Positions 19,571 through 27,541 of a stretch of 64,000 bases of DNA are shown here, in pieces. The notes beneath the pieces are model-generated. The model was not told the DNA's origin. It saw nothing but the letters and a program-made list of their open reading frames with translations, and did not search any database. Within the stretch, counting starts at the first letter, position 1, and every line of letters begins with the position of its first letter. The position numbers were made by a program, and so were the translations under genes. Origin of the DNA: Symsagittifera roscoffensis (taxonomy: Eukaryota > Xenacoelomorpha > Acoela > Convolutidae); assembly GCF_963678635.1 (NCBI RefSeq), contig NC_087065.1, positions 76,483,786 to 76,547,785 of the forward strand, written 5' to 3'.

Positions 19571-20494
19571 TGTAACATTCGCCCGGAAGATACATATCGA
19601 CGGAGAACAAAACTAAGTCCTAAGACGACTGGCTAACGTCTAAACAGAGCTTTGCATGCTTTTCACCGTCTCTACCAAGCCAGTACTTTCGGTGGTCTTT
19701 CTAACATCGGGTCGACAAAAAACGTTACTGCTTTCGGCTTCGGTCAAAACACTCAAATTAACTCAATTACATGCAGAAATAGTGAGCTCATGGCTGGATC
19801 TCAGTATCCCGAGACCACAAGGTCACTCCTAAAAACAGGGCTACTACTACTTATTGAATTATTATTGTTTTTGTTCAGTAGATAAAAATCATATTCTCCA
19901 TCGAAGATGGATCAACCCTTTCCCCCAACTCCTAGCTTCTCATTCTAGCAAAATGAATTCAGATGTTCATTAAATTCAAATCAGGACATGACAGGGAAGC
20001 TAAAAGTTCATATAAGATGATAAAATTTTCAGTCCCGAAACCCCTCCTGATTCTCGAATCCACTGAATCAAGCACGTTAAGCTTGATTTCTCTGTAACCC
20101 GGAAGGCTGGTTTCCACCCCTCACTGTTGTTAGCAACTGCCTTGCAACTATTGTAGCGACACAATAGTTGCAACTTGGAGCGGTCTCTGCTGCTTCTGCT
20201 TTTCTCTGATTCTGATTCTCAATTTTCTCGTTGTTGTCGTCGTCGCAACTATCGTTGTTGTGTTTCGTTTCGGTTTTTTCTCCAAAATGGCCGTTTTTGA
20301 CGTTTCTTAGAATTGTTACGTCATCAATTCGAATTTTTAAAATTTAGGAATTCCCAAATCCTTCGGCCTTCCCAATTTGTCCAATCGTTCGAACAACACT
20401 CTTATTCCTTCAAAATTGCCAATTCGGAAGGTTCACTGCTAAAATTTCGAATATGCTGAATCTGCATTTTGATCCATTCTGGTCGAATGTCACA
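19571..20494 (-). repeat. 5' LTR of the giant retroelement (924 bp)
   Basis: The boundaries were found by comparison with the inverted copy at 26409-27329. Similarity begins at TGTGACATTCGACC and ends at GGGCGAATGTTACA in both. The LTR therefore starts TG, ends CA and has an 11-bp imperfect terminal inverted repeat TGTRACATTCG. The body is only moderately conserved between the two copies, with several small indels. The outer end abuts the 3' tail of a LINE copy. Confidence 0.85.
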
Positions 20495-21812
20495 ATATAA
20501 AAGTGCATAAATATCAGCAATGAAGTCATAAATCTGCATTAAATGCATCGTCGTAATGTTAATTTATCTTAGCCGTCCTTCCTCTACAATAGCGTTTATG
20601 GAGTTGTCGATAAATTGAACTTTGCGTAGCGATCTGCACCCCGCGAAGCTTATTTTAGTTCTTATGTAGTTTATAGATTCTGGATAGCTTTCTTGTCTTT
20701 TTTCACTTAGTTTTTTGGCCAATTGCTGCATTGTCCGCGTGGCTGTTGGAGCAGCGCCACCGGTGCATCCAAAAATTAGCGGGCAGAAGCTACTCTGCTC
20801 TACGTTTAAAATTCTTTGCTGATATTTGGAGTTCTTCAGCGTTTCGTGGTATTTGTATGCATCTTTATGCAGTTTTTGCGATGTTTTGGCATGGGGGTTG
20901 AAAATTTTCACATCAAAGAAAGCGCGGCTGAATCGTGAACCCCAGAGTCCGTTTGCCTTAATGTCAAGTCGTGCCTCATCTTCAGTTGTAAATGAATTGT
21001 TCACAAAGCTTTCGCCTTGCAACGTCTGAAGTTTGGGCTCAACCTCGACGTCATGGCAAACCTCGTTCATGAGGTTGGCGAATGTGTCTCTAATTTCATT
21101 GTGTCTTATATGTGTGTAACCACCCTTTGCACAGTGAAGCGCATGTGTCAAGTTAAAATCAGCACCACATGCACATGTGAGTGGGGTTTTGGTTGGTTCC
21201 CAACCGTATCTTAAGTAAATACCATCTCTGAACTCTGATTTATTCAGGTTGAAGTTGTATCTGCTCAGTGGTAGAGCATTGAGCCAGTTAGAGGCTCCCT
21301 TTTCAGAGGCCAGGTCAATTGCGTATTTATTTGTTTCATTTAAGGAGTTAATGAGGTTTGTTTTTTTTCGATTTATTCTATCAGTTTTCAATTTTTTGAT
21401 TTTCGTACATATTTTTTCTTGCTGTGTTACTGCTGTAATAGGATCTTGAGAATCCAGTACTAGTGATGTTTCCTTAGACCATTCTAGGTAGCTTTCATGA
21501 TCGGATGGCAGCTTGATGTTAAGTCCGCCCGTTTTAAGGGGTAAGGAAGATATCTCACGGAATTGGGGGTTTAAAGTGTCTTTACCGACTAGGTTAGGTA
21601 ATAATTGTTCTTTGATAATACTTTCACATATTTCTAAGTTTTCCATAGTGTTAGGCGTTGTCCTGGCAAGAAATGAAAGCTTTTCTTGAACTCCTTTGGT
21701 ATAGCAGGCATAAACGTTTTGAGGGGAGGTTTTAGCGATTTTCGCTAGTTTTTTCAAAATTTTGATTTGCTCATTTTGTTAAAATTCCAGGAATTTTTTA
21801 CATTCAGATTCT
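20495..21812 (-). mobile_element. 5'-truncated LINE copy 1 (PD-(D/E)XK-nuclease family)
   Basis: This copy has the 3' tail and the C-terminal part of the LINE polyprotein, and stops abruptly at 21812 where similarity to copy 2 ends, as expected of 5' truncation. The retained ORF (20564-21757, 397 codons) includes the RT thumb-like region, a CCHC-like motif (CACGADFNLTHALHC) and the nuclease motif (EARLDIKANG..FFDVKIF) with the Lys intact. Ten residues present in copy 2 (LLRSSILCIR) are deleted near the C-terminus, so the ORF is not quite normal. Its 3' tail is cut by the giant retroelement's LTR. Confidence 0.82.
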
Positions 21813-21886
21813 GGCACAAATTGAACTGAAGTTTGTCGTGTTTCCGACTGGCACAAATTGAACTGAAGTTTGTCGTGTTTCCTGCA
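21813..21886. repeat. 37-bp direct tandem repeat
   Basis: GCACAAATTGAACTGAAG and the following bases through GTGTTTCC are repeated immediately, with a 37-bp period and almost no change. It lies exactly at the 5' truncation point of LINE copy 1. Confidence 0.8.
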
Positions 21887-21979
21887 ATTACAAATTCAGC
21901 TATTTGTTTTGACTTTTTTAGTTGCAGCGAGAAAATCGTGCTAGACAGGCTCAATTCGAAATTTTAGTTTCAAAATGAA

Positions 21980-22047
21980 AATTTCGAGTTCGGTCTGTAT
22001 TTAGACAACCGCGTATTCAGCCAATGTATTAACCAAACAGAATCGAG
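21980..22047. repeat. Left arm of a ~70-bp inverted repeat flanking LINE copy 2
   Basis: The segment containing TTTAGACAACCGCGTATTCA and TGTATTAACCAA reappears inverted at about 26146-26218. The two arms bracket LINE copy 2 and could be the ends of an older DNA element into which the LINE was inserted. Confidence 0.6.
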
Positions 22048-22239
22048 AGAAGGAAAAAATGAATTTCAAATCTTCCTTGTCTCTATTCTGATAAAAAAAA
22101 ACTAAATTACAAAAGGTGCCCTTCCGTTTAGTTACGGTAAGTGCACAAGCTGGATATGGCCATACCAGCGGTATAAAAATGCATATATATCAGCAATGAA
22201 GTCATAAATTAGCATTAAATGCATCGTCATGATGTTATT

Positions 22240-23535
22240 TTATCTTAGCCGTCCTTCCTCTACAATAGCGCTTATGGAGTTGTCGATAAATTGAACTTTG
22301 CGTAGCGATCTGCACCCCCTTATACAAAGTATAGAGCTCCTCAGGAGCGCGAAGCTTATTTTAGTTCTTATGTAGTTTATAGATTCTGGATAGCTTTTTT
22401 GTCTTTTTTCACCTAGTTTTTCGGCCAATCGCAGCATCGTCCGCGTGGCTGTTGGAGCAGCGCCACCGGTGCATCCAAAAATTAGCGGGCAGAAGCTACT
22501 CTGCTCTACGTTTAAAATTCGTTGCTGATATTTGGAGTTCTTCAGCGTTTCGTGGTATTTGTATGCATCCTTCTGCAGTTTTTGCTATGTTTTGGCATGG
22601 GGGTTGAAAATATTCACATCAAAGAAAGCGCGGCTGAATCGTGAACCCCAGAGTCCGTTTGCCTTAATGTCAAGTCGTGCCTCATCTTCAGTTGTAGTTG
22701 AATTGTTGACAAAGCTTTCGCCTTGCAACGGCTGAAGTTTCGGCTCAATCTCGACGTCATGGCAAACCTCGTTCATGAGGTTGGCGAATGTGTCTCTGAT
22801 TTCATTGTGTCTTATGTGTGTGTAACCACCCTTTGCACAGTGAAGCGCATGTGTCAAGTTAAAATCAGCACCACATGCACATGTGAATGGGGTTTTGGTT
22901 GGTTCCCATCCGTATCTTAAGTAAATACCATCTCTGAACTCTGATTTATTCAGGTTGAAGTTGTATCTGCTCAGTGGTAGAGCATTGAGCCAGTTAGAGG
23001 CTCCCTTTTCAGAGGCCAGGTCGATTGCGTATTTATCTGTTTCATTTAAGGAGTTAATGAGTTTTGTCTTTTTTCGATTTGTTCTATCATTTTTCAATTT
23101 TTTGATTTTCGTTCAGGTTTTTTCGTGCTGTGTTACTGCTGTAATAGGATCTTGAGATTCCAGTGATGTTTCCTTAGACCATTCTAGGTAGCTTTCATGA
23201 TCGGATGGCAGCTTGATGTTAAGTCCGCCCATTTTAAGGGGTAAGGAAGATATCTCACGGAACTGGGGGTTTAAAGTGTCTTTACCGACTAGGTTAGGTA
23301 ATAATTGTTCTTTGATAATATTTTCACATATTTCTAAGTTTTCCATAGTGTTAGGCGTTGTCCTGGCAAGAAATGAAAGCTTTTCTTGAACTCCTTTAGT
23401 ATAGCAAGCATAAACGTTTTGAGGGGAGGTTTTAGCAATTTTCGTTAGTTTTTTCAAAATTTTGATTTGCTCATTCTGTTGAAATTCGAGGAACTTTTTA
23501 CATTCAGATTCTGTTCCTATAAATGAACCAAGCAC
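22240..23535 (-). pseudogene. LINE copy 2: thumb, CCHC and PD-(D/E)XK-like nuclease
   Basis: Three frames (23113-23535, 22585-23097 and 22240-22437) cover the C-terminal half. Visible motifs are CACGADFNLTHALHC followed by HIRHNEIRD, then EARLDIKANGLWGSRF and FFDVNIF. In copy 1 the last motif reads FFDVKIF, which fits the catalytic Asp and Lys of a PD-(D/E)XK nuclease, so copy 2 has lost the presumed catalytic Lys. The domain would cut target DNA to prime reverse transcription. Frames are broken at about 23105 and 22585. Confidence 0.75.
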
Positions 23536-23549
23536 TCGGGCTCCTGCCT

Positions 23550-24383
23550 TTATAGTGATTCCTGTATTTTTGTGAAGATTTTCTGAGCTTCACCGAGTTT
23601 TTCATCTTTCACAATGAGTTGGCATTTGGATGCTTTCACGTGGTAGCCGAAAAATTTACCCAGTGATACAATTTTATCGAGGACGGTTCGTTGATTGCTT
23701 AATTTACCGACTGCGTTTCCGTCGTCTGCGTACCATTTCTGGGTTACATCGTCTACTGATAAAAGTTTTATGAGGGGTATTATGGCTAGACCGTACATGG
23801 CCATTGCTAGTGGATCCCCCTGGGTTGTCCCTTCTTGAGAGTAGATTGTTTTTTTTTTGTTAACGAATAGCTTAGAAGGATTGGAGTAGGAGTTTTTAAT
23901 CGCTGTTAAAAGGGAAGGGCAGGTATTTTCGATGTTTTTTAATGCCAGCTTTCGGTTCAGCGAGTTGAAAGCGTTTTCGGCATCTATCAGTAAAACAGCA
24001 TAGGCGGAAGTTTTGCTGCATTGATCTCTTAGCGTGTAAATCGCATATTCAATGCCACATTTTTGTCCTAGGCAGAGTTGGTAGTTTGAACCGAGCGACA
24101 TGAGTTCGTTTTTCAGGCATTTAGTTATTGTTCGCCCTATTATCCTACGCATAACTTCTCCTATGCCTATGGGTCTTACCCCTAGATTCTTATCTAAGGG
24201 TATTAATCTGCATGCGTTATATGGTTCCATTAGTTCTGGATTTACTTCTTCTTTGGCCAATTTTTTGGCAATTTTAGCAATTGTTTTTGAAATTTCAACT
24301 GATTGTTGCCCGAAGTGTGTTAGGATACGTCTCCATTCATTCGCGTCGAGGCCAGATGGTCCATGCGATCCGTGCGTTCTCAT
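23550..24383 (-). pseudogene. LINE copy 2: reverse transcriptase palm and fingers
   Basis: The 277-codon frame shows RT motifs in order: RLIPLDKNLGVRPIGIGEV, VLLIDAENAFNSLNR with the first Asp, TTQGDPLAMAMYGL, and QKWYADDGNA with the catalytic Asp pair. These residues are intact. The frame joins the upstream linker without a stop down to 24564, and goes out of frame at 23550 before the thumb. The sequence type is a non-LTR reverse transcriptase, known to be abundant in marine invertebrates. Confidence 0.88.
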
Positions 24384-25313
24384 GGCTGCCTTCTTGATAT
24401 GTTGACCGTTTATCTGATCAAATATCGATGGATGGAAAGGAATTGTTTCGTTTGAGACAGGTGTAATATAGTTCTCATTAATTGGTTCAGATGGTGGGTG
24501 TTTCTCTATGAGAGTCTGTTCAACTGTCTTACCTTTGACAATCTCGTCGAGCGAAAGAACGCCTTAAGATGTGTCTGTTAGTTTTGCAATTGCGCTTGAT
24601 ATTTTTCCAGTGTTCATTAGTTTGTTGAACTGCTGTGCTTCAGTTTCAATTTTTCTTCTACTTCCTTTCAACAAGCGCATTTGCAGCGCCTTTCCTTCGT
24701 TATATAGTCCATCCAGACCTCCGTCTTGCCATGGCTTAAGTCGCCTTGCTATTGCTTTGGATAAAGATCCATCAATTTCGGACTTTGTTTTGCACAGTAA
24801 TAAGTGTGGAAAAATCATTGCTGCGTGCATTGCGAAGGTGTTTTCGTTGTTTTCTATTAGGCTGTTCAAAGTTCTATTGAGGGTTTCAATAACGTTATGA
24901 CCAACTTTATTTTTTGACAAGATCATAAAGACCGGTTTCCAGTGGACCACTTCGGTGTATATTTTCTGGTGGTTTCTATGAGTTCTGGACAGGGGTTTGA
25001 CCATGGGACTTGTATTGTTGTGGGTTCTATAGTGGAAGACTCTCCTGAGTTTTGTGAATGTGGGGCAGGGGAAGGGTGAGGGTGCATTTGGGGGAGCGTG
25101 GTTGTAGCTAGGGTTGGGGGATTGCATTCATGCTTGTCGTTAGCTGAATGAAATTGGGAGGTGCAGCGATGACAACTGAAATCGTCATAGTGATCACTGC
25201 TGCGGGCTAAGCCGCTGCATTTTACATGCATGTAGCCTGGGCATGTGAAGCACCAAACACCTCCGCCTCGCAGCTGCTTTTACAAATAAGGCAGTGTGTT
25301 TGAGTAGCCATTT
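24384..25313 (-). pseudogene. LINE copy 2: PHD-type zinc finger and linker
   Basis: An ATG at 25311-25313 opens a frame with a first zinc pair CLIC; a frameshift near 25265 leads to WCFTC, then GYMHVKC and CHRC. Combined across the shift these give the C4HC3 spacing of a PHD finger. A proline and serine-rich linker follows, with another frame change near 24950 and a TAA at 24564-24566. PHD fingers bind histone tails, so a role in choosing chromatin targets is plausible but inferred. Confidence 0.65.
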
Positions 25314-25329
25314 TAGGAAGGACGGCGGT

Positions 25330-25760
25330 GTCAAGTTAGCGAGAGAATTTATAGATTAAATTTGCAAGAAAATTTGTAAAGAAATCATTACCGTAGAACG
25401 AGAAATGGATGCCATCACGGCAGAACATTTGAGGGGTTAGATTTAGGTTGAGGTTTGGCGAACTTGGGCTGAAACTTGTTAGTGACGAGGTTAATCAAGT
25501 TTTTCCACTGCTGTTCTAATTCTTGTGGATGCAGCCTGTAGTCATTGTATCAAGCAACTATTGTTACTGTATTTAGGCGCTTTGGTCTGTATTGTAAAAC
25601 TGTTTCAAACAAATCATGAAGCGTTGCGCCGCGGTAGGAGTGAATTGTTGATTTTACTAGAGCTGGTTTGATATATTTGGTCCTTGAAGTCCCGATAACT
25701 AGTTTCTGTGAGAACTCAGGGATGCGTCTTGCCTGGAATCGCGGCATCAACCTGAAACAC
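25330..25760 (-). pseudogene. LINE copy 2: SGNH-hydrolase-like ORF1
   Basis: The frame from 25750 shows KLVIGTSRTKYIK (GDS-like position, here GTS), a conserved GAT (SYRGATLHDLF), and TVTIVA followed by a TGA and then YNDYR, which fits block III. After a frameshift near 25410 the motif CRDGIHFSFYGND supplies the DGxH block. So the four SGNH blocks are present in order but the ORF is broken by one stop and one frameshift. The Ser of the first block is preserved in the GTS. This is a second, unrelated mobile element in the window with an SGNH domain. Confidence 0.65.
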
Positions 25761-26145
25761 AGACAACTGGGGCGAGAAAGGAAGCTCTTTGGGGTGATTT
25801 ATGAATACTTTCACTTAGGGTTTAAAATTGCTGAGGCAAAGGCGATGAAAAAAATATAAAAAAAAGAAAAAAAAGAGAAAAAAAAAAAAAGGATTGGTAC
25901 AACCTGACGTCGATTTGGAGGTCGATTCACCAGCTCACTCCTTCTTGCGTCTAGTTACGCCAGGGAAACTTCACTCGCCTACGGCTGGGACGGCGAGATT
26001 TGGTAAGATAACCAGAAGAGGAAAGCCCAGCGCGCATATGCTATGAAAACACACAAGCGGTAAATTTGAACAAAGAAATCTATTTAATAAGTTTATCACA
26101 ACAATTAGGCTAAGTATTTCTTGTCTAAATATTTATTGGTTCTTG

Positions 26146-26218
26146 CCTAAATTCTGATTGGTTAATACAGTGTCTGAATACGCGGTTGTCTAAATACTGC
26201 TACATAACCGAAAATTTC
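26146..26218. repeat. Right arm of the inverted repeat flanking LINE copy 2
   Basis: Contains CTGAATACGCGGTTGTCTAA, the reverse complement of the left arm, and GATTGGTTAATACAG, also matching. Similarity extends about 70 bp with a few substitutions and small gaps. Confidence 0.6.
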
Positions 26219-26408
26219 TTTCATGATGACCGACTGGCACGTAAAACTTCAAAACATAGCTTTCGGTCGAAACAGTTAATTTTTTTTGTTTATTCGCACT
26301 TTTGTTTGTAGAAATACTCGTATTGTTCAGAAATGAAAATTGTCTGCTTGTTGCTTTGCTATGTGGACCTTTTTCCCACAGCCTGAATTTTAGTTCTAAG
26401 AAAAAAAT

Positions 26409-27329
26409 TGTGACATTCGACCAGAATGGCCAAAATGCAGTCTCTGCAGAATTCAGGATTTTAGCAGTGAACCTTCCGGATTGGCGATTTAGAACGGATA
26501 AGGACGTTATTTGAATGATTGGCCAAACGGTGAAGGCTAGAAGATTCTGGAATTCTAAATTTTAAATTTTCGAAGTGATGACGTAACATTTCTGAGAAAT
26601 GTTAAAACGGCCATTTTGGCTAAAATAGCAGAAAGAAACAGAACAACTTTATCTGCGATTACGAACAGTACGAAAATCGAGACTAAAAAACAACAACGAA
26701 CTACCGAACAGCAGAGGACGTTCCGAGTTGCAACTATTGTGCTGTTACAATAGTTGCAAGGCCGTTGCGAACAACGGTGAAGGGTAAAAACCAGCCCTCT
26801 GAGTTAGCGTGAACCTGAGGTTAAGGAGCTTGATTCGCCGGATTCAAGAATCCGGAAGGGTCTCGGGACGGGAACTTTTATGAACTTGTATTGAATTTTA
26901 GCATCCTGTCATGTCCTGACTTGAATTTAACTGATATTTTGATTAGTTTTGACAAGGATGAGGTGCTAGGAGTTGGGGGGAAAGGGTTGATCCATCTTCG
27001 ATGGAGATGATGATTTTTATCTACTGAACAAAAACAATAGTAATATGATAAGTAGCAGCCCTGTTTTTAGGAGTGACCTCGTGGTCTGGGGATACAGAGA
27101 CCCAGCCATGAGCTCACTAATTTTGCATGTAATTCAGTTAATTTGAGCGTTCTGGTCGAAGCCGGAGAACAGTAACGTTTTTGTCAGCCTGATGTAAGAA
27201 AGACCACCGAAAAGTACTGGCTTGGTAGAGACGGTGAAAAACATGCAAAGCTCTGTTTAGACGCTAGCCAGTCGTCTTAAGACTTAGTTTTGTTATCCGT
27301 CGATATGTATCTTCCGGGCGAATGTTACA
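26409..27329 (+). repeat. Solo LTR of the giant retroelement family, opposite orientation
   Basis: This 921-bp sequence matches the LTR at 19571-20494 along its whole length in reverse complement, with the same TG..CA ends (TGTGACATTC and GAATGTTACA). No internal element sequence is attached on either side, so it is a solo LTR. Its ends were not resolved to a perfect target-site duplication. An ~80-bp sequence with TGCTTGTTGCTTTG occurs both just before (about 26335) and just after it (about 27365). The LTR ends about 210 bp before the start codon of the next gene, on the same strand. Confidence 0.82.
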
Positions 27330-27541
27330 AATGTCCTAATTCGCTCGCTTTATCGAAAAATTGACTGCTTGTTGCTTTGCCATGTGGCCCTTTTCATGCA
27401 GGCAATGTTTTTACTTAAGAGAAAAATTGTCCAGCAGCGTTCGTCATTAGAAACTTAATCTGATTTGTGTATTAAATTACGTGAACAGTGTTCGAACAGT
27501 TTCGACCAGCTCAAACGGTTTAACTAGAGTTTAAGTTGAAA

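Larger units (their letters stand above)
1..20494 (-). mobile_element. Giant Ty3/gypsy-type LTR retrotransposon, 3' end outside window
   Basis: A single minus-strand element can be followed from a 5' LTR at 19571-20494 down to the left edge. The order in the element's own 5' to 3' sense is LTR, leader, coiled-coil ORF, Gag with two CCHC knuckles, aspartic protease, RT, RNase H, integrase, acidic tail, then a very large ORF in the env position with an SGNH hydrolase domain. PR-RT-RH-IN is the Ty3/gypsy order. At more than 20.4 kb with no 3' LTR yet seen, it is far longer than the usual 5-10 kb. The copy is defective: the YxDD region of RT is missing, frames are shifted, in-frame stops occur, and part of integrase is duplicated in tandem. 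The assignment to Ty3/gypsy is firm. The role of the 3' ORF is not known. Confidence 0.88.
22110..25865 (-). mobile_element. LINE copy 2: SGNH ORF, PHD finger, RT and PD-(D/E)XK-like nuclease
   Basis: This is the most complete LINE-like element in the window, read on the minus strand. From 5' to 3' it has an SGNH-like ORF, a PHD-type zinc finger, a variable linker, a reverse transcriptase with a YADD motif, a thumb region, a CCHC-like motif and a terminal nuclease-like domain, then a conserved 3' tail beginning CTTCCGT on the plus strand. Frameshifts near 25400, 25265, 24950 and 23545 and stops near 25545, 24564, 23105 and 22585 show that it is decayed. C-terminal nuclease placement is typical of RLE-bearing LINEs, while the PHD and esterase domains recall CR1-like ORF1 proteins, so the clade is left open. 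Confidence 0.8.
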
